From Nonomuraea typhae (lineage in GTDB: Bacteria; Actinomycetota; Actinomycetes; Streptosporangiales; Streptosporangiaceae): DNA of 64,000 nt. Shown here one piece after another: positions 15,545 to 24,729 of this stretch (positions within the stretch are counted from its first letter, which is position 1; every line of letters begins with the position of its first letter). Position numbers and translations under genes: made by a program. The notes below the pieces were generated by a model that made no database searches, was not told where the DNA came from, and saw only the letters and a program-made list of their open reading frames with translations. The DNA lies in NCBI RefSeq assembly GCF_009760925.1, contig NZ_VRLV01000002.1, positions 62,001 to 126,000 on the forward strand. Reading direction: 5' to 3'.

Positions 15545-17023
15545 TCAGAACGTGATCAGCGGGTCCCCGATCGTGTCGGCGACGAAGTTGACGAAGAAGA
15601 ACCCGAAGAACAGGACGTTGAGGATCAGGATGACGTAGTGCCAGGGGCGCGGCCGGGCGGGGCGGGGCAGTTTGCCGTTGAGGTAGATGAGCAGGAACGG
15701 ATAGATCAGCGCCCCGAGGTTGGACATGTTGGCCGACCACTCCACGAGCCCGACCGGCAGCGCCAGATGGATGACCACCGAGATGACCACCAGCAGGACG
15801 ATCATGAAGGGGTAGTAGAAGCGCCGCGGGTCGCCCTCGATCAGGGCGCGCAGGCGGGGGCTGGTGGCGTGGGCGGCGTCGGTCGTCACCCTGACCATGG
15901 CCTCGAAGATGCCGAGCTGGGTGGAGAACAACACCAGGACCCCGATGACCAGCGCCGCGTAGAACATGGCCCGGCCGTACTCGTCGCCGAGGGCGGCGGC
16001 GACGAAGGTCGGCACGTTCGCCCGGGTCGGCTTCTCCCCCGACAGGTTGACCGCCTGGGCCATGAGGATCGTGGGCAGCAGCATGCCGAGCATGGCGCAG
16101 ACGAAGAAGACGCCCCACATGTCGGTCAGCAGCAGCCGGTACCACCGCCGCCACATGTTCCGGTTGCGCTCGTCGTCGGGGAAGGTGACGCCGCTGGCCA
16201 GGATCTCCTGGCGGCCGCCGCGCAGCCCGGAGATGAACCCGGCGCGGAAGCCCATGCCGTACCCCTTGTCGCGGTAGTGCCCCATCACGTACCAGTTGAG
16301 CCCGGAGGCCAGCGCGGTGAACCCGGCCAGCGCGCCGAGCTGGGTGGCGGTGATGCCGGACGGCGGCGCCGCCGGGGTGAAGAAGCCCCTGACGCCCTCC
16401 CACCACAGCGGGAAGGGCACCACGAACAGGTCGATGGCCAGCAGCCCGAGCAGGATGGCGCTGACCATGACCCAGTTGGCCAGTTCGAGGGCACGGCTGA
16501 TGCGCCGGGCGGAGGCGGCGATGACGAAGACGAGCACGAGCAGCGCGATGGCCCACAGCCGCGGCTCCTCGGCTCCGGCCGGGGCGATGGTCCCGTGGAC
16601 CAGCGCGTAGACGCCCTGGCCCGCGGAGGCGGCCCAGCCTCCGGCGATGAAGGCGAAGATGACGACGAGCACGGACAGCGGCACCCACAGGCGCCAGCCG
16701 GGCGGCACCCGGCCCCATCCGACGACCGGCGTCTCCCCGGTGGCCAGCACGTATCTGGAGCATTCGACGTTGTAGAACGTCTGGAGCAGCGCCGAGACGA
16801 GGATCACCCAGCCGACGCCGACGAAGCCGAACTGCCCGACGTTGAGCGGCCCGAGCAGCCATTCGCCGCTGCCGATGGAGATGCCGAGCGCGATCAGGCT
16901 GGGCCCGAGGGCGTACTTGACCAGTTCCTTCGGCCCGATGCGGGAGACCTTGAAGACCTCCTCCGGGCTGGGCAGGTCGGTGACGGTGAGATCGGGGCGG
17001 CTGACTCCGAGGGGGTGTGTCAT
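15545..17023 (-). CDS. Nramp-family-like membrane transporter lacking the canonical DPGN motif
   Basis: Seen: 492 aa with about 11-12 hydrophobic segments. The order of segments and loop lengths fit an APC-fold Nramp-related protein: ALGPSLIALGISIGSGEWLLGP at TM1, then TFYNVECSRYVLATGETP, and GHYRDKGYGMGFRAG in the middle. Known: true Nramp proteins bind Mn/Fe with DPGN in TM1 and MPH in TM6. Here TM1 has GISIGSGE, so Mn/Fe transport is doubtful. A different cation or substrate is possible. No neighbouring gene points to a role. Confidence 0.6.
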   Translation of the reverse strand: MTHPLGVSRPDLTVTDLPSPEEVFKVSRIGPKELVKYALGPSLIALGISIGSGEWLLGPLNVGQFGFVGVGWVILVSALLQTFYNVECSRYVLATGETPVVGWGRVPPGWRLWVPLSVLVVIFAFIAGGWAASAGQGVYALVHGTIAPAGAEEPRLWAIALLVLVFVIAASARRISRALELANWVMVSAILLGLLAIDLFVVPFPLWWEGVRGFFTPAAPPSGITATQLGALAGFTALASGLNWYVMGHYRDKGYGMGFRAGFISGLRGGRQEILASGVTFPDDERNRNMWRRWYRLLLTDMWGVFFVCAMLGMLLPTILMAQAVNLSGEKPTRANVPTFVAAALGDEYGRAMFYAALVIGVLVLFSTQLGIFEAMVRVTTDAAHATSPRLRALIEGDPRRFYYPFMIVLLVVISVVIHLALPVGLVEWSANMSNLGALIYPFLLIYLNGKLPRPARPRPWHYVILILNVLFFGFFFVNFVADTIGDPLITF

Positions 17024-17127
17024 GACGGCCTCGCTTTCCGGCGATCCGACTTCAGAGTCATCCCGGAGGCGGAAGTCAGCAAGACCCCTTAAGGAACCGC
17101 CGCCGCCGTGCCGTTCGTTACCCGGAC

Positions 17128-17496
17128 ATGGCGGACATCCCTTATGACCGGAAAGAGCAGCTCAAGCAGATCGAGAGCGGCCTGCTGCCCGGCGAGAAGA
17201 TCATCGCTGTCTACGACGCCATCGGGGCGGGCACCGGCTTCCTGGGCCTGACCGACCGGCGCGTGATCGTGCAGGACAAGTCGTTCGTCGGCAAGCGCGT
17301 GGCGATCACGAGCATCCCGTACAGCAAGATCTCGGCGGTGAGCGTGGTCAGCAACAAGTCGATCGCCGGAAGCTTCTTCTCCTCGGGCGCGATCGCCGTC
17401 CACGTCGGCACCCACACCTACGAGGTCGACTTCCGCGGCGACAACAAGGCCCACCACGTGCACAACGTGATCCTGCACTACATCTCGAAGCCCTAG
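17128..17496 (+). CDS. Bacterial PH-domain protein
   Basis: Seen: 122 aa, soluble, no signal peptide. A single bacterial pleckstrin-homology-like domain spans most of it: GEKIIAVYDAIGAGTGFLGLTDRRVIVQDKS (TxRRVIV strand pair) and ITSIPYSKISAVSVVSNKSI, typical of the bPH domains in YvbH/YokE-like proteins. Role unknown. Its stop TAG shares bases with the stop of the convergent glgM gene (17493-17496 overlap). Confidence 0.75.
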   Translation: MADIPYDRKEQLKQIESGLLPGEKIIAVYDAIGAGTGFLGLTDRRVIVQDKSFVGKRVAITSIPYSKISAVSVVSNKSIAGSFFSSGAIAVHVGTHTYEVDFRGDNKAHHVHNVILHYISKP

Positions 17497-18677
17497 CCGA
17501 GCGAGGCGTAGAGCTCGAGGGTACGGCGGGCCACGCTCTCCCAGGAGAAGTGCTCCACCGCCCTGGCGCGACCGGCGGCGCCCATGGCCTTCGCCCGCGC
17601 GGGATCCTCGAGCAGGGCGTTGACCCGCTCGGCGAGGTCGGCGGCGAACCGTCGGGGATCGTGGGGTTCCCCGTCGGCCCCGGCGGAGATGGGCACGAGC
17701 AGCCCGGTCTCGCCATCGGCCACGACCTCGGGGATGCCGCCCGTCGCGGTGGCCACCACGGCGCTCTCGCAGGCCATGGCCTCGAGGTTGACGATGCCCA
17801 TCGGCTCGTACACCGACGGGCAGACGAACACCCGCGCGTGCGTGAGCAGCTGGATGACCTCGGGCTTGGGCAGCATCTCGGAGATCCACACCACTCCGTC
17901 GCGGGCCGCGGCCAGCCCCTCCACCAGCCCGGCCACCTCCGCCGCGATCTCGGGCGTGTCCGGCGCGCCGGCGCACAGCACGATCTGCGCGCCCGGCGCG
18001 AACGAGCGGGCCGCGCGCAGCAGGTGCACGAGGCCCTTCTGCCGGGTGATCCGGCCCACGAAGATCACGTACGGCCGCGCCGGGTCGATGCCGTGCTTGG
18101 CCAGGACGTCCTGGCCGGCGTCGGGGGCGTACTCGGCGGTGTCGATGCCGTTGTGGATGACGCTCACCCGATCGGGCGAAATTTCGGGATATGCGGCGAG
18201 CACGTCCCGGCGCATCCCCGCCGACACCGCGATCACCGCGTCGGCCGCCGCCAGCGCGGTCCGCTCGGCCCACGACGAAACCGTGTAGCCGCCGCCCAGT
18301 TGCTCGGCCTTCCACGGCCGCAACGGCTCCAGGCTGTGGGTGGTGACCACGTGCGGCATGCCGTACAGCAGCTTGGCCATGTGCCCGGCGAAGTTGGCGT
18401 ACCACGTGTGCGAGTGCACGACCGACGCGCCCTCACAGGCGGCGGCCATCTCCAGATCCACGCCCAGCACCTGCAGGGCGGCGTTGGCCGTCTCCAGCCC
18501 GCCCGGCACCCGGTAGGCCGATACGCCCGGCTCCTCCCGGGCCGCCCCGAAACACCGGACCCGGACGTCGGCCAGCCTGCGCAGCTCGCGGGCCAGATAC
18601 TCCAGGTGGACCCCGGCACCGCCGTACACCTCGGGCGGATACTCACGGCTGAGCAGATCGACGCGCACGGACCCCAC
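17493..18677 (-). CDS. glgM: Alpha-maltose-1-phosphate synthase / glycogen synthase (GlgM/GlgA, actinobacterial type)
   Basis: Seen: 394 aa GT4-fold glycosyltransferase. N-terminal SREYPPEVYGGAGVHLEYL is the family hallmark, VVHSHTWYANFAGHMAK and VVTTHSLEPLRPWK follow, and the C-terminal domain has YVIFVGRITRQKG and the E-x7-E block VCPSVYEPMGIVNLEAMA. Known: the mycobacterial homologue uses ADP-glucose to make maltose-1-phosphate for the GlgE pathway, and older annotation calls it glycogen synthase. It is divergent from glgC, which supplies ADP-glucose, the same arrangement as in mycobacteria. Start GTG 18677, or GTG 18668 three residues later. Confidence 0.88.
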   Translation of the reverse strand: MGSVRVDLLSREYPPEVYGGAGVHLEYLARELRRLADVRVRCFGAAREEPGVSAYRVPGGLETANAALQVLGVDLEMAAACEGASVVHSHTWYANFAGHMAKLLYGMPHVVTTHSLEPLRPWKAEQLGGGYTVSSWAERTALAAADAVIAVSAGMRRDVLAAYPEISPDRVSVIHNGIDTAEYAPDAGQDVLAKHGIDPARPYVIFVGRITRQKGLVHLLRAARSFAPGAQIVLCAGAPDTPEIAAEVAGLVEGLAAARDGVVWISEMLPKPEVIQLLTHARVFVCPSVYEPMGIVNLEAMACESAVVATATGGIPEVVADGETGLLVPISAGADGEPHDPRRFAADLAERVNALLEDPARAKAMGAAGRARAVEHFSWESVARRTLELYASLG

Positions 18678-18756
18678 CCTAACGTGAGATCATTCCGGCC
18701 CCGCCGCGGCGAATGGGTTGTTCGTACTTGCCGGATTTCGGGGTAGCTTCCTGGTC

Positions 18757-19992
18757 ATGACGTCCCCCAGGGTTCTCGCGGTGGTGCTGGCCGGCGGCGA
18801 AGGCAAGCGGCTCATGCCGCTCACGGCCGACAGGGCGAAACCGGCGGTGCCCTTCGGCGGGATGTACCGGCTGATCGACTTCGTGCTGTCGAACCTGGCC
18901 AACGGCGGCTACCTGAAGATCGTGGTGCTGACTCAGTACAAGAACCACAGCCTCGACCGGCACGTCTCGCGCACGTGGCGGCTCTCGGCGATGCTGGGCA
19001 ACTACGTGACGCCGGTCCCGGCGCAGCAGCGGCTCGGGCCGCGGTGGTTCTCGGGCTCGGCCGACGCGCTGTTCCAGAACCTCAACCTGATCTACGACGA
19101 GATGCCGGAGCACGTGATCGTCTTCGGCGCCGACCACATCTACCGCATGGACCCTCGGCAGATGGTCGCGCAGCACGAGGCGTCGGGCGCGGACGTGACC
19201 GTGGCGGCGATCCGGCAGCCGCTGTCGCTGGCCGACCAGTTCGGGGTGATCGAGACCGACCCCGAGGGGCGGAAGATCGTCGCCTTCCGTGAGAAGCCGA
19301 AGGACGCGGTGGGCCTGCCCGACGCGCCCGACGAGGTGTACGCCTCGATGGGCAACTACGTGTTCAGGACGCAGGCGATGATCGACGCGCTGCGCGAGGA
19401 CGCCCTGGACCCCTCCAGCAAGCACGACCTGGGCGGCAACATCATCCCGATGCTGGTGAAGACGGGTGGCGCGGAGGTCTACGACTTCGCCAACAACGTG
19501 GTGCCCGGCTCCAGCGAGCGCGACCGCGGCTACTGGCGCGACGTGGGAACCCTGGACGCCTACTACGAGGCCCACATGGACCTCATCTCGGCGCACCCGG
19601 TCTTCAACCTGTACAACGACCGGTGGCCCATCTTCACCGGACACGACCCGCTGCCCCCGGCCAAGTTCGTGCACAACGACGGCGACCGGGTGGGCCGGGC
19701 GATCGACTCGCTGGTCTCCCCCGGCGTGATCGTCTCCGGCGGTACGGCCAGCCGCTCGATCCTGTCGCCCAAGGTCGTCCTCCACTCGCACTCGCTGGTG
19801 GAGGACTCGGTGCTCATGGACAACGTCAAGGTGGGCAGGGGCGCGATCGTGCGCAGGGCGATCGTCGACAAGAACGTGATCATCCCGGACGGCGCCCGGA
19901 TCGGCTTCGACCTGGACTACGACCGGACCCGGTTCGCGGTGACCCGGGCCGGCGTCGTGATCATCGGGAAGAACGAGATCGTGGACCGCTGA
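18757..19992 (+). CDS. glgC: Glucose-1-phosphate adenylyltransferase
   Basis: Seen: 411 aa. The pyrophosphorylase signature [23 protein letters not shown] is at residues 12-35, [14 protein letters not shown] follows, then DHIYRMD (catalytic Asp region) and the C-terminal left-handed beta-helix with [22 protein letters not shown]. Known: makes ADP-glucose from ATP and glucose-1-phosphate. ATG 18757 was chosen because [14 protein letters not shown] is the usual N-terminus; an earlier frame-open ATG at 18718 adds no conserved sequence. Divergent from glgM. Confidence 0.95.
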   Translation: MTSPRVLAVVLAGGEGKRLMPLTADRAKPAVPFGGMYRLIDFVLSNLANGGYLKIVVLTQYKNHSLDRHVSRTWRLSAMLGNYVTPVPAQQRLGPRWFSGSADALFQNLNLIYDEMPEHVIVFGADHIYRMDPRQMVAQHEASGADVTVAAIRQPLSLADQFGVIETDPEGRKIVAFREKPKDAVGLPDAPDEVYASMGNYVFRTQAMIDALREDALDPSSKHDLGGNIIPMLVKTGGAEVYDFANNVVPGSSERDRGYWRDVGTLDAYYEAHMDLISAHPVFNLYNDRWPIFTGHDPLPPAKFVHNDGDRVGRAIDSLVSPGVIVSGGTASRSILSPKVVLHSHSLVEDSVLMDNVKVGRGAIVRRAIVDKNVIIPDGARIGFDLDYDRTRFAVTRAGVVIIGKNEIVDR

Positions 19993-22711
19993 GCCACACG
20001 ATCCGGCCGCCGCCGTCCACGGGGACCGGCTTGTGCAGCGAGAGCACGGCCGGTTTCTGCAGGCCCTCGATCTCCGGGGCGCGCAAAGTGGCGGTGCGCG
20101 GGTCGAGCCCGAGCCGGTCCCAGTCGATCTCCAGCGTGACCGGCCCGTCCTGCCAGCCGCCCAGCGCGATCAGGGTGCCGTTGCGGCCCACGTAGGCGGT
20201 GGCCTTCGCCGTATCCGTCCCGGATCGGACCGGCGCGGACGGTGACCAGTAGCCGTACATGTCGGCGTCCGGCACGCCGTACTCGTCGAAGAGCCGCCAC
20301 ATGGCGCGGGGGTTCCCGCCCGGGTAGATCCGGCTGGTCATCCCGTAGACGAGCCCCCGCCAGGGGTGCCCGCCGTCCTGCAGCATGTCCGCCATGACGC
20401 CGAACGGGATGCCGCACGTCTCGGCCAGCCACTGATCGGGCTCGGCGTCGTAGTCGAAGTACTCCCCGAACCACAGCCGGTCCACGTACGGCAGGTGCTC
20501 CAGGTAGAGGTTCGCGCTGCTGGCGAAGCCGTCCTTGGCGTTGAACTGGTTGGCGGAGTGCAGGTCGACCAGCGGCGCCGGGCGCTGGTCCAGGACCCGG
20601 CGCACCCGCTTCATCACCTCGCGGTCGAAGCCGAGATCGTCGAGGTAGATCCCGTCGATCCCGACGTGGCGCACCAGCCAGTCGAGCCCTTCGACGTAGA
20701 AGTTGTGCCAGCGCGACTGCCCGCCGGTGACCAGCGAGGAGTCGCCGACGCCGGTGGCGAACCAGGCCGGCAGCCGCCCGTCCCCCACGTGCTCACGCGA
20801 CCAGGCGCCGCCGCCGCCGGGCCCCGGCGCCAGCACCTCGTCCCCGAGGCTGAGCAGCGCCCACAGCTCCGGCGCCCGCGTGGTCAGCTCGCGCACCGTG
20901 TAGTAGATCTTGCTGCGCAGCCCCGCCTCGTGCAGCGTGTCCACGTACTCCCTGAGCCGGTCCACGGTCAGGAACGGGTAGTTGATGTAGGGGTTGACCT
21001 CGGTGGCGTGGTGGGTGTTGACCACGGTGGCGCCGCTGGCCGCGATCTCGGCGGCGGGCCGGTAGGCGTGGAAGTACCGCTCGCGGAAGTGGGCGCCGGT
21101 GTCGATCGGCTTGAACGGGGTCAGCGTCAGCCGCACGTCGAAGCGCAGCCGTTCCCCGGCGGCCATCCGCCGCGGCCCGCCGTAGCAGCGCAAGCGGTCG
21201 CCGTCGCGCCGCACGCCGCCGCGCCCGCCGTTGTGCCACGAGCCGGGCAGCACGAGCGGGCGCTGGTGGTAGAAGTTCGTGTTGAGCGGCCGCACGTAAT
21301 GCTCGTCGGCCAGCCTGACCTGCACCCCGGCGTTGACCGCGCCGGCCCACAGCGCGTCCTGGTTGCGGGTGACGTCCCAGCGCCAGTCGAGGTCCGCGCG
21401 CCGCCCGCCGGGCCGCCCCAGCCCCATCTGGTACGGCAGCGCCGCCAGCGGCAGGGTGAGCCGGGTGTCGTCCAGGTCGGCGCCGGCCTCGGCGGACAGT
21501 TCCAGCCGGTAGTCCAGGGTGCCGTCGAACTCCAGCCGGCCGTCCAGGTCGAGCGTGAGCTTTCCGGAGCGCCACCGGGAGACCCAGGTGACGGCGGCCG
21601 CGGTGTGTGCGGTGATCCGCCACCCGTCGTGCGCCCAGTCGTGCCCGGGCACCTCGAAGGAGACGGGCCCGGACAGCACCTCGGCAGGCGTCTGCCCGAT
21701 CGCGGTCACCTCGGGGGTGAAGTACGAGGTCAGCTTGGCGGGCAGCCCGTCGTGGCCGAGGGTGACGGTACGGCCGAGCACGCCGAGCCGGTCGCCGTCC
21801 ACGGTGACCGGGGTGTAGGGGCGGACCACGGTGTCGTCGGCGAAGCGGCGTGAGTCGAGCCAGCGCAGCCGGGACAGCTTGGCCGGGTCGTCATCCGTGT
21901 GATCGTCAGAGGTCCGATCGGTGAGCTCCACCACGAAGTCGACCGCGCGTTCACCCTCACCCTCCGTGATCACCCGGACAGTGAACTCCCTTTCGGAAAT
22001 GCGCATTCCGCACCAGAGCGCTTGCACTGTGTGCTCGGCCACATCCAGGCGGCGGGTGAAGGCCCGGCCGAGGTAGTCCACACCGCCGAGGGTGAAACAG
22101 GTGAAGTCCGGTGCGTCGCAGGTCACGCGGACGTCGCGGAGCGGGCGGGAGCCGTACACGCCGATCTGGAAGACGAGGTAGTCGCCGCGGTCGGCGCGCA
22201 GGCGCACCGGGCCGGGGGCGCGTTCGAGCCAGCGGGCGGGCAGCGCGCGCATGCGGATGGGGTGCTCGCGGCTCTCGCCGAAGGCGAAGAAGCCCTCCTG
22301 CGGCGGGGCCGGGCGCTCCAGGTCGGTGTAGCGGTCGTGCTCGGTGCGGGCCTCGTAGGCTTCCACGACGCACGTGGCCATCGGGCCTTCCGGCAGGTCA
22401 CCGGCGGGCTGGAGGTACTCGTCCTGCGGGTACTGCGGGGTCGCCGCGTTCTCGTAGGGAGTGTAGTAGAGAACGTAGCGTCCTCTGCCCTTGACCGGGG
22501 CGAAGGCGTAGCCGCCGGGCACCGCGTGCGCGCGGCCGGCCTCCTCGCCCGTGGATGTGCGCACGAGGCCGGCTCCTCCGTGGTGCTGGGGCGTGAGCCA
22601 GGGCACGGGCACCTTCACCAGCGGGCTTTCCGTCTCTACCTGGACGATCACGCGGTGGTTGCCGAGCTCCTCGGGAGCCCAGGAGGAGACGGCCTCGTGG
22701 GGTTGCAGCAT
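19961..22711 (-). CDS. Large TIM-barrel glycoside hydrolase-like protein of unassigned family
   Basis: Seen: 916 aa from ATG 22711 (GTG 22720 is an alternative). No signal peptide. The N-terminal half (1-500) is rich in beta strands. A barrel-like region from about 560 reads [35 protein letters not shown], then [16 protein letters not shown] and [13 protein letters not shown], and ends with [20 protein letters not shown]. The GIYLDDLG segment is a plausible catalytic strand. Similar to DUF6067/GH123-like proteins in outline, but I cannot fix the family. It converges on glgC with a 32-bp overlap and is divergent from the sugar transporter at 22848, whose substrate it probably processes. Confidence 0.6.
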   Translation of the reverse strand: MLQPHEAVSSWAPEELGNHRVIVQVETESPLVKVPVPWLTPQHHGGAGLVRTSTGEEAGRAHAVPGGYAFAPVKGRGRYVLYYTPYENAATPQYPQDEYLQPAGDLPEGPMATCVVEAYEARTEHDRYTDLERPAPPQEGFFAFGESREHPIRMRALPARWLERAPGPVRLRADRGDYLVFQIGVYGSRPLRDVRVTCDAPDFTCFTLGGVDYLGRAFTRRLDVAEHTVQALWCGMRISEREFTVRVITEGEGERAVDFVVELTDRTSDDHTDDDPAKLSRLRWLDSRRFADDTVVRPYTPVTVDGDRLGVLGRTVTLGHDGLPAKLTSYFTPEVTAIGQTPAEVLSGPVSFEVPGHDWAHDGWRITAHTAAAVTWVSRWRSGKLTLDLDGRLEFDGTLDYRLELSAEAGADLDDTRLTLPLAALPYQMGLGRPGGRRADLDWRWDVTRNQDALWAGAVNAGVQVRLADEHYVRPLNTNFYHQRPLVLPGSWHNGGRGGVRRDGDRLRCYGGPRRMAAGERLRFDVRLTLTPFKPIDTGAHFRERYFHAYRPAAEIAASGATVVNTHHATEVNPYINYPFLTVDRLREYVDTLHEAGLRSKIYYTVRELTTRAPELWALLSLGDEVLAPGPGGGGAWSREHVGDGRLPAWFATGVGDSSLVTGGQSRWHNFYVEGLDWLVRHVGIDGIYLDDLGFDREVMKRVRRVLDQRPAPLVDLHSANQFNAKDGFASSANLYLEHLPYVDRLWFGEYFDYDAEPDQWLAETCGIPFGVMADMLQDGGHPWRGLVYGMTSRIYPGGNPRAMWRLFDEYGVPDADMYGYWSPSAPVRSGTDTAKATAYVGRNGTLIALGGWQDGPVTLEIDWDRLGLDPRTATLRAPEIEGLQKPAVLSLHKPVPVDGGGRIVWLSGPRSRSSR

Positions 22712-22725
22712 GGCAGCCACGCTAA

Positions 22726-22737
22726 CGTGTGCACACG
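22726..22737. promoter_or_regulatory. Perfect palindrome CGTGTGCACACG
   Basis: A 12-bp perfect palindrome sits in the divergent gap between the large hydrolase (start 22711) and the ABC operon (start 22848). A TTGACC box at 22779-22784 on the plus strand may serve the transporter. No regulator gene is adjacent, so this operator assignment is inference. Confidence 0.4.
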
Positions 22738-22847
22738 GATGATTAAAGATGTCTCTTTCATAAATACTGCGAACACTATTGACCAGGATGGTTGGCATCT
22801 CGCACGATGTCGGATCAATCCCCCATTAATCCGGACGAAGGTGAGAC

Positions 22848-23819
22848 GTGACGACGGTCGAGTCGGCAGTGCGCCCCGCGAAGGGGCAACGCCGTACCGA
22901 GGGCGAGGCGAGCGGGAAGCGCGCCGGGCGCTGGCGCAGGGACAAGACACTGTTCTTCCTGGCACTGCCGGGAGCGCTGTGGTTCGTGTTGTTCTTCTAC
23001 ATCCCGCTGCTCGGCAACGTCGTGGCCTTCCAGGACTACTCGACGTTCAAGGGGTTCCTCGCGAGCCCGTTCGTCGGGTTCGAGAACTTCACGGCGATGC
23101 TGGGGGATGACTCCTTCTGGAAGGCAGTGGTCAACACGCTGGAGATCACGACACTCCAGCTGATCTTGTTCTTCCCAGCACCCCTGGGGCTGGCCCTGCT
23201 GTTGCACAGCATGCTGGGCAACTACCTCAAGCGCCTGGTGCAGACGGTCGTCTACCTGCCGCATTTCATGTCGTGGGTCATCGTCGTGTCGATGTTCCAG
23301 CAGGTGCTCGGCGGTGCGGGCTCACTCAACATGTTCCTGCGCCAGAACGACATCGGCGTCCTGAGCATCATGAACAACCCCGACACCTTCTCCCTGCTGA
23401 TGACCAGCCAGATCATCTGGAAGGACTGCGGCTGGGGAACGATCATGTTCCTGGCCGCGCTGGTCGCCGTAGACCAGAACCTCTACGAGGCGGCGGCCGT
23501 GGACGGAGGTGGCAGGTGGCGCAGGTTGTGGCACGTCACACTGCCCGGCATCCGCCCCGTGCTGATCATGCTGTTCATCCTGCGCCTGGGCGACATCCTC
23601 TCGGTCGGCTTCGAGCAGATCTTGCTGCAACGAAAATTCGTCGGTGCCAACGCCTCTGAGGTGATCGACACCTACGTGTTCCAGAACGGCCTCATGAACG
23701 GTGAGTACGGGATGAGCACCGCGGCCGGCCTGATGAAGGGCATCGTCGCCGCCGCGATGATGATCGCCGCGAACAAGCTGGCGCACAAGTTCGGAGAGCA
23801 AGGGGTCTACAGCCGATGA
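22848..23819 (+). CDS. Sugar ABC transporter permease, LplB type
   Basis: Seen: 323 aa, six membrane segments. GTG 22848 follows GAAGGTGAG. The N-terminus is basic and polar; TM1 begins LFFLALPGALWFVLFFYIPLLGNVVAFQDY, characteristic of LplB/YtcP-type permeases. The EAA loop reads NLYEAAAVDGGGRWRRLWHVTLPGIRPV. Overlaps the next permease by 4 bp (ATGA). Known: the LplB/LplC/LipO type imports polysaccharide-derived oligosaccharides. No ATPase is encoded here. Confidence 0.88.
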   Translation: MTTVESAVRPAKGQRRTEGEASGKRAGRWRRDKTLFFLALPGALWFVLFFYIPLLGNVVAFQDYSTFKGFLASPFVGFENFTAMLGDDSFWKAVVNTLEITTLQLILFFPAPLGLALLLHSMLGNYLKRLVQTVVYLPHFMSWVIVVSMFQQVLGGAGSLNMFLRQNDIGVLSIMNNPDTFSLLMTSQIIWKDCGWGTIMFLAALVAVDQNLYEAAAVDGGGRWRRLWHVTLPGIRPVLIMLFILRLGDILSVGFEQILLQRKFVGANASEVIDTYVFQNGLMNGEYGMSTAAGLMKGIVAAAMMIAANKLAHKFGEQGVYSR

Positions 23820-24715
23820 GGAATCCGTTCGCGCTGCCGCCGATGCCGCCGTGGATGGAAAAGCCCACGGTCCTCGGCCGCGCCACCAAAGGCGTCGCAC
23901 TGGCGATCATCTGCGTGCTCGTCCTCTATCCGTTCGTCCTGGCCGTCGGCACCAGCCTGGCCGGGGCCGACGAACTGCGCGAGCGCGGCGGCTGGGTCCT
24001 CATCCCGGACAAGCCGACGCTGGACGCCTACCAGGTCCTGCTTTCGGGCGGCGTGGTGACCAAAGCCGCCATCGTGTCGATCGGCGTCACTGTGATCGGC
24101 ACCGCGCTCAGCATGATCGCCACCATCATGCTCGCATACGGCACCAGCCGCCCCGGCGCGTTCGGCAGCCGGTGGATCGTGCTCATGATGTTGGGCACCT
24201 TCCTCTTCGCGCCCGGAATCATCCCGAGCTTCCTGCTGGTCAAGGAACTCGGCCTGCTCAACACCTACGCGGCGCTGGTTCTGCCGGTGCTGCTCAACGC
24301 CTTCAACGTGATCGTCGTGCGGCAGTTCTTCATGAACGTGCCGAACGAACTGCTGGACGCCGCCCGCATGGACGGCGCCGGCGACATGACGATCCTGCGC
24401 AAGGTGATCCTCCCGCTGTCCAAGGCGGTGCTGGCGGTCGTCGGCCTGTTCTACGCCGTCAGTTATTGGAACGCCTTCTTCAACGCGATGATCTACGTCC
24501 AACCTGACAAGTACCCGCTCCAGATGGTCCTGCGCTCTTACATCATCGAGGCCGGCGAGATGAACGCCGGCGACCTCGGCATCGCCCACCTGCCTCCGGG
24601 TCAGGCGATCAAGATGGCGGTCCTGGTCTGCGCCGTGGCCCCCATCGTGTGCGTCTACCCCTTCCTCCAGAAGTACTTCGTCAAGGGTGTCCTCACGGGC
24701 GCCATCAAGGGCTAA
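23816..24715 (+). CDS. Sugar ABC transporter permease, LplC type
   Basis: Seen: 299 aa, six membrane segments. The EAA loop is NVPNELLDAARMDGAGDMTILRKVILPLSKA. The C-terminus YPFLQKYFVKGVLTGAIKG is the usual end of the YtcP/LplC family. The ATGA overlap with the preceding permease shows coupling, and the binding protein follows 14 bp later. It forms the heterodimer pore with 22848-23819. Confidence 0.9.
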   Translation: MRNPFALPPMPPWMEKPTVLGRATKGVALAIICVLVLYPFVLAVGTSLAGADELRERGGWVLIPDKPTLDAYQVLLSGGVVTKAAIVSIGVTVIGTALSMIATIMLAYGTSRPGAFGSRWIVLMMLGTFLFAPGIIPSFLLVKELGLLNTYAALVLPVLLNAFNVIVVRQFFMNVPNELLDAARMDGAGDMTILRKVILPLSKAVLAVVGLFYAVSYWNAFFNAMIYVQPDKYPLQMVLRSYIIEAGEMNAGDLGIAHLPPGQAIKMAVLVCAVAPIVCVYPFLQKYFVKGVLTGAIKG

Positions 24716-24729
24716 AAGGAGCCTGCACC

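Noticed and set aside
20366-21853. A long plus-strand frame opposite the 916-aa hydrolase
   Set aside because: Translation is Val/Gly/Arg-rich and lacks motifs; the minus-strand frame has clear domain text.
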